64,000 bases of DNA from Pelobates cultripes (lineage: Eukaryota; Chordata; Amphibia; Anura; Pelobatidae): assembly GCA_933207985.1 (NCBI GenBank), contig OW240920.1:126085184-126149183 (forward strand), written 5' to 3'. The stretch's first letter is position 1, and each line of letters starts with the position of its first letter. The notes below the pieces were generated by a model that saw only the letters and a program-made list of their open reading frames with translations, searched no databases and was not told the origin of the DNA. Position numbers and translations under genes: made by a program. Shown here in pieces: positions 55,200-61,512 of this stretch.

Positions 55200-57452
55200 C
55201 AAAATACACTTAAAATGAAATTACATATATCTCTTGGACCAGCATCATACTTTGTAGAGCCTTAACGGCGAAACGCACATCAGGTCTTTTACAAAGTATG
55301 ATGCCGGTCCAAGAGATATGGGACGATACAAACAAAGATCTTTACTGACAGCTCCAGCCATACTTTAACTTTATTACCTTTTATTTTTATGTTTATACAC
55401 ATTTTATTTTCCTTATTTTTCAGTTTGGTTTCTACCATAGCCGAAAAACAGCACTATATGATATCCTTCTAGCTATACTGCTCTACTCAGACAACTAGGC
55501 AGCCTAGCAAGAGGAGGAGGGGGGATCAGAATTTCTTTTAAGGGATGCCCTCGAAGGCACAACAGAGTAGGGAAACTAGAATCCTGTTACACTCTGTTTC
55601 ACATTGCAACAATATGGTGAGATTACCAACCTATCAAAACCTTTTTTTGTTAAACCACTATTTTTTCACTTAGATCAATTTTCATTTATTAATTTTTTAT
55701 TATTATATTTATTTATATATATATATATTTTTTTTTTATTAAGATTAATTTAAATATCTAGATTTTATTTTAATTCATTTTTTAATTATGACCTTATAGG
55801 GTTTTTTCCTATCGCAGATACTATTTTCATTTACGACAAGTGCTCCTAATATTTTTAATAATAATATTAAAAGTGACGTTTTATATTTTTATTTATTTTT
55901 GGGTTACTCTTTACACAAAGGGTCTATTGCCTAAATGGTTCACCCTTGTGTTTTGTTCCTATTATAGTAAACTCCATCTGGGGGTTACCCCCAACCCCCT
56001 TCCTTTATTAGAGTAACCTGACACTTTCTCCCTAGAAGGTTACTACCGTTTAGTATTCTAGTTAAATTTTCTATATTTAACTATAGTTGCTTGTAGTCAG
56101 AGTTTGGCAATTTAAGTCTAAATTTTGTATTGCATATTTGACGTTGCTACAATTCTGAGTTTATTGAATAACTCTGTGTGCACGTATCTGTTCTTTATTT
56201 TATTCTAATTATATAACATTTACATTGTAAAACAATTCATTAACATGTAAAAATTTTCTCTAAATGTAATTACATTTTCTACAAGAATACTTGTAAACGT
56301 GGGGCTAATACGTGATATGTAATCACCCATTACAGCACTTGGGATTTTGTCTGTATTAGAAAACATTACACTCTATTTAGCTCTCTCCTTGTGGATTTTC
56401 TTTTGTTTATTTGGCATTTTGGAGCCGAGTTTATTTGGGGCTGCATTGAGGGGGCATAGTTACATCCTATGTTAGTGCTTATCCGTCTCCGATTTTTAAA
56501 CCATTTCACCATTTGATATATTACACCTACAGCTGGTGGTAAGTGTAGTAAAAATATTGATTGATGTTCTGACCTTTTTAGAGAGGCGGGATATGTCCTC
56601 TCCAATATGCGAGAGACGCGGGATAAGGTGTGACGTGTATACATCACTCAACGCAGCGTGATCTCGACTTTCCTGGCGTGCTTGATTCAAAATCATGTAC
56701 CAGCAATTTACAGGGGAGAGTAGGTGCTGCTCCTTCCTACAATGGGAAATGTAAGAAAAAGGGGGTTAGAGACAAGGAACAACAGAAGGAATAGAGGTAT
56801 CAGTGGCGGTTCGAGTTGTATACCATATATTGAAAAATACATCATAGTTATTGATTAACAGATGGATTGATTTGGTAGACACCGACGGACAGGCAAGGGT
56901 TCTTTATCTTCTAGCTAATATGTATTTTTTCCAGGTCACCATTGTTAGGCCTATCTAGGCAAGATGCTTTCAATATCTGGAAACGTTGCCAGGGAGTACA
57001 TATGAAAATAAAATTGCGTTCTGGCTTTGAGTTCTACTTATCTTCATCAAATCAGAGTACAGCTAGAAGGAGACCAGGGACCAGATAAGGTCCAGAAATC
57101 CTGGCCAGTTCCTGGTTGTATTTCTCTTCACTTTAGGAGGATCAGAGTTCATGAATGTTGTGAAATATATATATTTGTAATAGAACGTTGCTTTTTTTTT
57201 TTTACACAAATACACTTTTTTTTTTTTGTTAATGGCGTTAGCCAGTGCGTTATCACCTGAAGCTGTGGTGCTCCTTAGAGTTACGAATCTTGGAGGAGAA
57301 TCGGTCGCTGAGCTTCTCAAGGCTGCGGGAGTACTCAAGATTAATCTCGGCCTTCCTCCGCAGGAATTCACTCATATCTTGCAAAAGCTGCTGGCGAAAC
57401 TCAACCTGGATGTCAAGCCATTTCACCTGCTCGACCAATTGACTGCGGATTT
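24813..57452 (-). CDS. arhgap4: arhgap4, coding exons 2-23 (Rho GTPase-activating protein 4; F-BAR, RhoGAP, SH3)
   Basis: ARHGAP4 is the fourth member of the srGAP family: the F-BAR dimer binds and bends plasma membrane, the RhoGAP domain speeds GTP hydrolysis by Rho-family GTPases, and the SH3 binds proline-rich partners. Twenty-two exons with AG/GT boundaries give 2906 coding bases with consistent phases, hence 968 residues. F-BAR lies at about 1-330, beginning IRSQLVEQVKWLD, with ESRDHAALSDV and CTKARNEYL. RhoGAP lies at about 473-670, with arginine finger in GIFRVPG (about residue 519) and NMMDPYNLAVCFGPTL. SH3 lies at about 720-780, with ARFDY, DWWRG and GLIPHKYV. The tail contains MDSVFKELLGK. 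HDVDSVAGVLKLYFR, the GDILLLH..AS.DWWRGE SH3 and the short C-terminus mark ARHGAP4, not SRGAP1-3. The first coding exon, expected to supply about 20 residues and the first base of the split Glu codon, was not found. No frameshift or stop is seen. Confidence 0.95.
25711..25819 (-). CDS. arhgap4: arhgap4 exon 22
   Basis: 109 bp. Encodes MSPVAGDRRNFLDGMPKG, AKSWQGDRPG and ends IEVDK, matching the VEVDK of human ARHGAP4. Acceptor CCTGCAG, donor GTAAGA. Confidence 0.9.
26023..26175 (-). CDS. arhgap4: arhgap4 exon 21
   Basis: 153 bp. Encodes LRVNSDSACSPQKRNEGSP, MRKLNYQIIETARLPFAIT and HPGPQRLLGHLE. No domain recognised. Donor GTAAAT; phases fit both neighbours. Confidence 0.85.
26473..26562 (-). 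CDS. arhgap4: arhgap4 exon 20
   Basis: 90 bp. Encodes AEKRLEQRGVRKEVEPG and TPEELNLEP, a charged segment after SH3. Acceptor TTGTAG, donor GTATGG. Intron 26563-28105 holds the 321-bp hAT fold-back. Confidence 0.82.
27238..27558. mobile_element. hAT-type fold-back MITE with 8-bp target duplication
   Basis: The ends TAGTGATGTCCCGAACGG and their reverse complement bound a hairpin with arms of about 140 bases and a short loop. TTTGGGAT flanks both sides (27230-27237 and 27559-27566). The left arm has a 14-bp internal duplication around CGAACGGTTCGCC. The element lies in arhgap4 intron 26563-28105; an open frame across it is a by-product. Confidence 0.88.
28106..28286 (-). CDS. arhgap4: arhgap4 exon 19 (SH3 domain)
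   Basis: 181 bp. Encodes EVDFVEAVARFDYMARSPHE, LSFKKGDILLLHNKASGDWW and RGLIPHKYVNVPEG. All core SH3 ligand-binding positions are visible (FDY, WW, P, Y). Confidence 0.97.
28616..28689 (-). CDS. arhgap4: arhgap4 exon 18 (acidic linker)
   Basis: 74 bp encoding SDPLTLEPTAEEYDQEMQSE and TVGEE, an acidic linker between RhoGAP and SH3. Acceptor TTCTTTTTAG, donor GTCAGA. The linker is poorly conserved, but both phases fit. Confidence 0.88.
28823..28865 (+). ncRNA. Degenerate hammerhead-like motif
   Basis: TTGATAA, a GCCA/TGGC hairpin, GAAA and a following short palindrome, with TTTATTG downstream, follow the same order as the 18366 motif. Two core positions deviate, so it is probably an inactive relic. 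Confidence 0.3.
29444..29677 (-). CDS. arhgap4: arhgap4 exon 17 (RhoGAP end)
   Basis: 234 bp. Encodes LSHYSDENMMDPYNLAVCF, GPTLVSIPEGQDPV and GPVYEKCMTVEEDDDY. NLA.CFGPTL is the conserved RhoGAP C-terminal block. Donor GTGAGG. Confidence 0.96.
30436..30541 (-). CDS. arhgap4: arhgap4 exon 16 (RhoGAP)
   Basis: 106 bp. Encodes QLENAQDRAAHLKKLVSQL, then PPPVTLVLRYLFAFLN and two bases of His. Donor GTGAGT. Confidence 0.95.
31650..31784 (-). CDS. arhgap4: arhgap4 exon 15 (RhoGAP)
   Basis: 135 bp. Encodes GEDPLDDSCTGHDVDSVAG, VLKLYFRGLEKPLFPNEMF and NDLLSCI. HDVDSVAG matches ARHGAP4 better than the srGAPs. Donor GTAAGT. Confidence 0.96.
32583..32660 (-). CDS. arhgap4: arhgap4 exon 14 (RhoGAP, arginine finger)
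   Basis: 78 bp. Encodes GLQHEGIFRVPGSQAHVNEI then RSAFER. The Arg of GIFRVPG is the catalytic arginine finger inserted into the GTPase active site, so GAP activity is expected. Intron 32661-34307 carries two TTAA MITEs and repeat E. Confidence 0.95.
32822..33067. mobile_element. TTAA-flanked MITE
   Basis: TTAA at 32818-32821 and 33068-33071; right end reads GCCTACAGTGTCCCT. Internal GACCACTTCAATAAGCCGAA is shared with 33571-34024. Confidence 0.65.
33210..33420 (+). repeat. Dispersed repeat E, copy 1
   Basis: Shares TTGTTTCATTT, TGACTGCCAGGTGCAAAGG and AAGATGGAGGCAC blocks with 46890-47105, same orientation. Family unknown to me. Confidence 0.65.
33571..34024. mobile_element. 454-bp TTAA-flanked MITE
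   Basis: Ends AGGAGCACTATAG and, inverted, AGGACCACTATAGG, with TTAA at 33567-33570 and 34025-34028. Internal ACTTCATTGAGCTGAAGTGG is a small hairpin. Confidence 0.75.
34308..34368 (-). CDS. arhgap4: arhgap4 exon 13 (RhoGAP)
   Basis: 61 bp, encoding SSGESIPRVVSSCIRFINLH with one base of Gly. Acceptor CCTGCAG, donor GTAAGC. The 34369-36725 intron shows family D fragments and repeat G (about 35877-36030). Confidence 0.92.
35877..36030. repeat. Fold-back repeat G, copy 1
   Basis: Starts TTATTTACAAAAAGTGAGAA and ends in an inverted counterpart TTTACTTTAGTAAATAATCC. A related copy lies at about 62603-62745. Confidence 0.55.
36726..36828 (-). CDS. arhgap4: arhgap4 exon 12 (RhoGAP start)
   Basis: 103 bp. 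Completes the Trp, then HQSSPSKSQRVKRQRPSS and YNHKLFNGDLEEFVQ, the start of the RhoGAP domain. Basic KSQRVKRQRP precedes it. Donor GTACTG. Intron 36829-39433 holds the Tc1-family fossil. Confidence 0.93.
37460..38606 (-). pseudogene. Tc1/mariner-family transposon fossil with broken transposase
   Basis: Ends TACGCTGATCAGCCACAACA and, inverted, TACACTGATCATTCACAAC, with TA on each side. The minus strand carries a degraded Tc1-like transposase; recognisable pieces are MFWAMFCWETFG, HRFMAMVFLDGSGLFQQ and SLRNMTKS. A deletion removes the region right after FQQ, including the second catalytic Asp, and frames are interrupted elsewhere, so it is dead. It resembles a Tc1 family common in fish and frogs. 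Confidence 0.85.
39434..39461 (-). CDS. arhgap4: arhgap4 exon 11 (28-bp micro-exon)
   Basis: The exon is flanked by a strong acceptor (TTCTTTTACAG) and donor GTATGT. Its 28 bases are exactly what is needed to connect phase 1 of exon 10 to phase 2 of exon 12, reading AAVSDLNIS with a split Trp. It lies isolated between introns of 4.1 kb and 2.6 kb. Confidence 0.75.
39690..40660 (+). repeat. 151-bp higher-order repeat of three ~50-bp subunits
   Basis: GGATCTGCAT recurs at 39961, 40112, 40263, 40414 and 40564, a spacing of 151, 151, 151 and 150. Each period contains three related units beginning TCTTACCACACA(G/A)ACC. Flanks (39690-39900 and 40600-40660) carry more diverged units. Located in arhgap4 intron 10. 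Open frames across it are repeat by-products. Confidence 0.92.
40800..43570. other. arhgap4 intron 10, remainder
   Basis: No gene or bounded element recognised. CAAATGCTTCTCACAGAGAAGC (shortened here) hairpin-like phrases near 42247 and 43270 resemble MITE interiors found at 10990. Confidence 0.4.
43580..43664 (-). CDS. arhgap4: arhgap4 exon 10
   Basis: 85 bp, phase 0 to phase 1. Encodes KFQKYLAGRSTICKLQAKRD and QLKEAIDK, homologous to the KLQEYLSGRS..AKLQAK segment of human ARHGAP4. Donor GTAAGC. Confidence 0.92.
44108..44330. mobile_element. Palindromic hAT-like MITE
   Basis: Left CTCAACCCTCTCCTCAGGGC and right GCCTTGAGGAGAGGGTTGAG are inverted copies; the middle contains a smaller hairpin, ACACCTTAG..CTAAGGTGT. 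No clean target duplication was found. Confidence 0.65.
44769..44963 (-). CDS. arhgap4: arhgap4 exon 9
   Basis: 195 bp, phase 0. Encodes KKTFKATLQALLDIIG, FDVLDAFQSSQSTESLKSTG and KRRANQQDTEIFYVA. Pyrimidine-rich acceptor, donor GTAAGG. Intron 43665-44768 contains a hAT-like palindromic MITE. Confidence 0.95.
45358..45459 (-). CDS. arhgap4: arhgap4 exon 8
   Basis: 102 bp, phase 0. Encodes VCEVRSEPLLHQEL and FQHIQSRLTSENLETEE, matching the QSRL segment after the F-BAR core. Acceptor TCCGCAG, donor GTAATG. Confidence 0.92.
45579..45800 (-). CDS. arhgap4: arhgap4 exon 7 (F-BAR)
   Basis: 222 bp, phase 0. Starts CCDMGFHLSMGK, contains EERVQASRQQGLQSIEGAV and ends AFCPPARFEFHPHEGDE. The FCPP..F..HPH.GDE block is diagnostic of the srGAP/ARHGAP4 family. 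Confidence 0.95.
46074..46202 (-). CDS. arhgap4: arhgap4 exon 6 (F-BAR)
   Basis: 129 bp, phase 0. Encodes RLKKYLENNQ, KCTKARNEYL, then SNYYLNDIGDLID. Acceptor TTTTCCCAG, donor GTAAGA. The intron on its 5' side (46203-47481) contains repeat E and a hammerhead-like motif. Confidence 0.95.
46552..46645 (+). ncRNA. Degenerate hammerhead-like motif with Penelope-type tail
   Basis: CTATGAG, a TCCTT/AAGGA stem, then GAAACGCGTC (46584-46593) and downstream CTTTAATAAAGAG. The core lacks bases of CUGANGA and no convincing stem I was found. Confidence 0.35.
46890..47105 (+). repeat. Dispersed repeat E, copy 2
   Basis: See shared blocks with 33210-33420; both are in arhgap4 introns. Confidence 0.65.
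47482..47664 (-). CDS. arhgap4: arhgap4 exon 5 (F-BAR)
   Basis: 183 bp, phase 0. Encodes AMKTYQLYHNDCLNSEHKL, REAEKQEEKRTGR and RRSSLKKTERLVEK. A linker rich in Ser/Gln lies between the last two blocks. Donor GTAAAC. Confidence 0.93.
48344..49507. mobile_element. Outer TTAA MITE interrupted by a second MITE
   Basis: Left end AGGATCACTAAAGTCAC after TTAA (48340-48343), right end GTGACTATAGTGTCCCT before TTAA (49508-49511). The 48715-49400 element lies inside at another TTAA. Interpretation as one outer element is an inference. Confidence 0.5.
48715..49400. mobile_element. 686-bp TTAA-flanked MITE with internal 97-bp duplication
   Basis: Ends AGGAGCACTATAGG and, inverted, AGGGACACTATAGTCACC; TTAA at 48711-48714 and 49401-49404. 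A block starting CAGCCCTGGCCAATCAGC is present twice in tandem (about 48998 and 49092). Confidence 0.75.
49512..49583. mobile_element. 72-bp palindromic MITE in a TTAA site
   Basis: Third copy of the family at 10489 and 17688, in the opposite orientation to 10489. TTAA at 49508-49511 and 49584-49587; the left TTAA is shared with the neighbouring MITE end. Confidence 0.85.
50215..51160 (+). repeat. 27-bp minisatellite, about 34 copies
   Basis: The unit reads CACTGCACAGCG + CCATCCTGCTCCCAG with point variants. It lies in the arhgap4 intron between exons 4 and 5. As 27 is divisible by 3 and the unit has few stops, long open frames appear on both strands; they encode only nine-residue repeats and lack gene context. 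Confidence 0.96.
51161..52008. other. Intron stretch, nothing recognised
   Basis: AT-rich arhgap4 intron sequence with A-runs near 51312 and 51556. Confidence 0.4.
52009..52145. repeat. Palindromic MITE, family D copy
   Basis: Inverted halves around TTTGCCAGCATTATGG; ends GGCAACCTTC and GAAGGTTGCC. Related to 7214-7350. Confidence 0.65.
53166..53228 (-). CDS. arhgap4: arhgap4 exon 4 (F-BAR)
   Basis: 63 bp, phase 0 at both ends, encoding SKEVGVQQQEDLLKLVSELQG. Acceptor TCCTGCAG, donor GTGAGT. The following 5.5-kb intron holds the 27-bp minisatellite and nested TTAA MITEs. Confidence 0.9.
53600..54000. repeat. Two adjacent family D MITE copies
   Basis: Copies at about 53600-53755 and 53875-54000, each with CTCCAGATGTT and an inverted counterpart. 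Confidence 0.6.
54463..55006. mobile_element. 544-bp TTAA fold-back element
   Basis: Arms of about 200 bases are inverted copies: left AGGGACACTATAGTCACCTG..TTTAGGAGTTAAATC; right carries its complement ending GGTGACTATAGTGT. TTAA at 54459-54462 and 55007-55010. A single arm of the same family precedes it at about 54003-54124, followed by a CCCCTTCCCGACCGCGG sequence at a TTAA. Confidence 0.8.
55020..55200 (+). repeat. (AT)n and (CA)n microsatellites
   Basis: Interrupted AT dinucleotide runs with one CA run near 55121-55135. Confidence 0.9.
55227..55319 (+). ncRNA. Hairpin with 30-bp arms enclosing a hammerhead-like core
   Basis: Arms 55227-55256 and 55290-55319 pair over 30 bases with one mismatch. 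The loop holds GCC-TTAAC-GGC followed by GAAACGCACATC, the order of hammerhead stem II, GAAA and cleavage side. The CUGANGA side reads TTGTAGA, two deviations. Probably a Penelope-like relic with a lengthened stem I. Confidence 0.4.
55320..56365. other. AT-rich intron stretch, possibly Penelope-derived
   Basis: Follows the hammerhead-like hairpin. No reverse transcriptase frame is visible. Confidence 0.3.
56574..56736 (-). CDS. arhgap4: arhgap4 exon 3 (F-BAR)
   Basis: 163 bp. Completes the split Arg, then KEQHLLSPVNCWYMIL, ESRDHAALSDV and ISRLSKK. Donor GTCAGA. The next intron (53229-56573) contains TTAA fold-backs, family D MITEs and a hammerhead-like hairpin. Confidence 0.93.
57257..57452 (-). 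CDS. arhgap4: arhgap4 exon 2 (F-BAR start)
   Basis: 196 bp with acceptor TCCACAG and donor GTGATA. Encodes IRSQLVEQVKWLD through INLEYSRSLEKL and ends in KEHHSF plus two bases of Arg. The first Glu codon is split with the missing exon 1. The 56737-57256 intron on its 3' side shows nothing notable. Confidence 0.93.
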
Positions 57453-57764
57453 CTGTGGAGGAGAGAGAGAGAAGGCACATTGAAGTAAATGGGTGATCTG
57501 TATTCAAAACTACTTCGAAAGTCCACTGAATAAGTGAAGAAATATGTTCAACCAAAAAATAAAGACCTTATAATGAATTCTAGGCAAACATGTGGCAGAC
57601 TAAGGGCCGAATTTAAAGCTGGGTATCTTTCAGCAACCACCTAGCAAACTGAGATGTCACACCGGTTCAAAACTTCCCAACATAGATTTACATATAACAA
57701 TATGTAAATCTTCCATTACCAATCTTAGCCCCTCCAGTATATAAAGATCAGCCTAATACGCACC

Positions 57765-58060
57765 TCCCAATTTTTAAACTGGACAAAGAGGGACACTTTT
57801 ATTTTAGGGGTATGAGTAGGGGTGGGGCCAGGGACATTTTATGAAACTAATAACAATTAATAAAAATAAAATGTGATTTTGAACAAGAACAATGTATCTT
57901 ATTTACACAGACTGATTTCTAAACACATTTATTGTAGTGTAAAGACACATTACTGGATATACACTCAGACACATCGACAATATAGAGCTCCTAGAAGAGA
58001 GGGACATTAGGAGAGAAACGGGATTAGCCTAAAAATAGGGACTGTCCCCCCTAAACTGAA
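57765..58060 (-). repeat. Dispersed repeat A, copy 3 (uninterrupted)
   Basis: From ACCTCCCAATTTTT to GGGACTGTCCCCCC; same orientation as 10110-10697 and lacking the 72-bp MITE. Confidence 0.7.
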
Positions 58061-58202
58061 TTGCTGTATATAAAATTCATAATTTTTATGTAATAAAATT
58101 AATATATTAAGGCTTTGTGTGTAGCAGAATTTATTTATTTAGCCTTTGAGGTATTAATAGTTAATAATTACCAGAAACTCGTTTAACATTAATACTTAAC
58201 TT

Positions 58203-58440
58203 GGCCTTGATTTAATATTTTTGGATATGCTTTTCAAATGATTTAGGATTTTCGGATAAACGTTTAATATATATATATATTTTTTTAAAATATTAAAAAA
58301 TATATATATATAATATATAAAAATTATCAGAACATTAAAAAATTTAATATTTAAAAAAAATATTAAATCAATTTAAAAGTTTATCAGAAAATATGAAATC
58401 ATTTGAAAATCCTATCCAAAAATATTAAATTGAGGCCTTT
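58203..58440. repeat. AT-rich fold-back repeat F, copy 1
   Basis: Inverted ends GGCCTTGATTTAATATTTTTGG (given shortened) and CCAAAAATATTAAATTGAGGCC-like; related copy at about 62980-63205. Confidence 0.65.
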
Positions 58441-59939
58441 ATGTAATATATATATTCTATCCATTTCCCACAACAAAAATCCTAATTCTGATTCCCTAAA
58501 TGACTGAATGTCTTATGCATCCATTATTCACAAATAAAATAGAATAACATTGCACTACGGAATTTGCTGGCGTTATATAGATAATAAAAATAAAAAATAA
58601 AATAATAATAATAAAATTTTCTAATTGCTGAGATTTGGTGGATAGATCGATAAGATAGCAATACCACACTCGAGTCCACATCTCGCAACATTTTAGATTT
58701 TAAGTTTTGATTCATGAATCTGTGAAATTAAAAAAACATCATCAAGTCTTCCTTTATTTATTAGATAAAGTAAATTAAAAACTACCACCCTCCCATCCGT
58801 ATGAAAATGCTAAAGAATATCTGTGTTGTACTATAACACTGACATTTAAACAGCATCCGTGCATGCTCTGCGGAGAAGAATTATAGTTCAAAGGGAGATG
58901 CTAAATCATTTGTACCCTTTTTAGAGCCTAAAAGAACCCAGGCCATATTAACCCAGAGCCACTATTGTAAAGTACCCTGTCACTTTGTGTCATTCTGTAT
59001 TGTAAGGATGCTGATTTCTACAGTCATGTTGCCCTGAAGCGCTGAATGTAGCCTCTTTTGCTCGCTTGCACAGCGATGTAGCTTTAAGGAGATGACATGT
59101 TCTGTATGGGTAAAAAAATGAGACTTCCCCTGCATGCCTGTCCAGGGGCATGTAACACCAGGAAAGAGAGCGGTGACATGATGCATTTGTTTTAGTGGCG
59201 ACCCAGGCTTAAATATGTGGAACAGTTTTTAAAGGTTGCTACGAGAGATTTCTATGTACACGACCTTGAATGCATTCAAGTGTCATTTCCCTTTAAGAGA
59301 GAATGCATGACCCAGTGGATTTAACTGGTAAAGACACACAAATGGTAAAATTTGAAAGCCACAAGACAGCGATCAGGGCAAGCCAAATCCCAGGAGCCAG
59401 AGATAATAAACGTGTTAAGAGTAACTGACACTTCTCTAAGAGTTCCAACATATCTTCACCCTGGTAAATCGCTATTGAAGCATGTAACGGGACGAGGAGT
59501 GCAGGAGGGGTAAATAAAAAATACACTGCTTAGAAATTATGTATATCAGCATGTGCACATGAGCATTTCTTCTAGAGTGGGGCACATGCCCTTATGTAGT
59601 AACTTGGAGCATCTGATTTGCCAAGACCGTCGAGATGACCTCATAAGAAGGATGGACTGGGATGAGAGATTAGTTCAACGTGACTCTACTTCTTAATGGA
59701 GCCCAGCAATTTAAACAGCAACAAGAATACTCTAGAGTTATAAATACCTAGATCTACTTAAAACATTAGAGCGTTCCCTTAAGTGCCTGCTTCTTATTTG
59801 TGATTTCTAAGTTCTTTGCAAACATTTCTGGATTGTCATATTGAAAAATGAGCTAAACTAAAGAGTCAGACAATTGTCCGTAGCACCGGCCTTGTAAAAA
59901 TTTCTGATTGAGCTGCATTAGGAAGTCTGTGATTGGACA

Positions 59940-60421
59940 ACCACAGAAAGCCTGGTAACGCTGGGCAAACGGGGCAGCTGCCCCAGTTGCTCCTGGGGGG
60001 CCCCAGAGCAGCTGCTGCATGGGCCCCGCGATTTGCAAAGCCCCTGTGGACCAGGCGGTGCGGCTGCACAGAGCTGCACCAGCCAGCCCGCACACTAAGG
60101 AGGGCCCCCGGGTGGGCCATGCACTAAGGGCCACCCGGTGCACATGTGGCAGCAGGGACCCGGTCGGGCGCTGTGGCGCTTAAACAGTTGTTCGGCAGCC
60201 GGCTGGGAGGAAGTGAGTGCCGTGCATCATTTCCTCCCACCAAATATCAGAGCCGCGCGGGAGGAGGAAGGCAGGCAGGGGAGTTCCAAAAGATAACTCC
60301 TAACTGCCTCAGCCTGCCACTGGACCCCAGGGAAACCACCCTCCAGAAAAAGGTAAGAAACTGGAGGGTGGCTAAATGTAGCATGTGTGTCATTAGGTCT
60401 GTGTGTGTATGTCTGTGTGTA

Positions 60422-60456
<35 letters not shown>

Positions 60457-60468
60457 CAGTATGCTTGT

Positions 60469-60505
<37 letters not shown>

Positions 60506-61142
60506 CCAGTATGTCTGTGTGTGTGTATGTCAGTATGTCTGTGTGTGTCAGTATGTCTGTGTGTGTGAGTCAGTATGTCTGTGTGTGTCTGTCAGTGTGT
60601 GTCAGTATGTCTGTCTTTGTGTCAGACATACTGACACACAAAGGCATACTGACACACACTGACAGACATATTGACACACACACAGACATACTGACACACA
60701 CAGACATACTGTGTGTGTGTGTCAATAGGTCTGTCTGTCAGTGTGTGTCAGTATGTGTGTGTCAATACGTATGTGTCTGTGTGTGTTTCAGTATTTCTGT
60801 TATTATATGTCTGTGTGTGTGTCAGTTTGTCTGTGTGTGTGTGTGTGTACGTGTATCTGTGTGTGTCAGTATGTCAGAATGCGTGTCAATATATCTGTCA
60901 GTATGTATCAGCGAATGTGTCAATATGTATGTCTGCGTGTGTATGTGTCAGTATGTCTGTCAGTGTATATGGCTGTGTAAATATGTTTTGAATCTCTCTA
61001 CTTTAGTTGCCCCACTGCATTGGTGTGAAAAGTGTGATTGGGGTTGGGGGTAATTGGGGGTTGGGAGGGGAGGGGCAGGGCCCAGGGGGCCCAAGAAAAT
61101 GATTTGCCCAGGGTCCTATTCATATTATAGATGGCCCTGACC
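59940..61142 (-). mobile_element. GC-rich non-autonomous DNA element with expanded TG-type array
   Basis: On the minus strand it starts CAGGGCCATCTATAATATGA at 61142. A GC-rich head (59950-60360) and a TGTGTG/TCAGTATGTCTG array (60400-60980) follow the layout of 2061-2992 and 12983-13833. The phrase TGGACCCCAGGGAA occurs both here (60321) and at 13299, suggesting relatedness. The left boundary is uncertain. Confidence 0.5.
60400..60980 (+). repeat. (TGTGTCAGTATGTC)n array with an inverted block
   Basis: The array is TG-rich on the + strand except at about 60622-60710, where the same units appear in reverse complement (CAGACATACTGACACACA). Confidence 0.9.
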
Positions 61143-61512
61143 ACTAATAAAAAAACGCATAATTACATGCATGCATATTTTCATTGGGGTATCTCAACTA
61201 AATAGTGATTTTTCCCCCTTTTTTTATTTTGTATTTGGTAAGTGGAGTGTCTCTTTAAATTTCTCCTAAGTCTCCTGTGGTTACTGATATTGTTTAAAGC
61301 CATCAAGCATTGCATTACTCAAATGCACGCTAAATGGTTTGTAAAAATACCTTGGATTTAAGCAACGCAGAAAGGTCAAATTAATTATTGATGATTATGA
61401 ATGCATTAATAGACTTTAGAGCATCATCAAAAATAACACTGAGACTGAGGATTAAACCAAATACAGCAATGAAAGAGGAAAAAGGTTTATATCTCATATA
61501 TTCACAGGCAGA

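Noticed and set aside
24813..57452. Identification of the minus-strand gene as srgap3 (and the caveolin as plain cav3)
   Set aside because: HDVDSVAGV, the SH3 sequence, IEVDK/MDSVFKELLGK and the short tail match ARHGAP4, and the long srGAP C-terminus is absent.
60146..61053. 216-codon and related frames with CVCVSVC patterns
   Set aside because: TG-type microsatellite translation.
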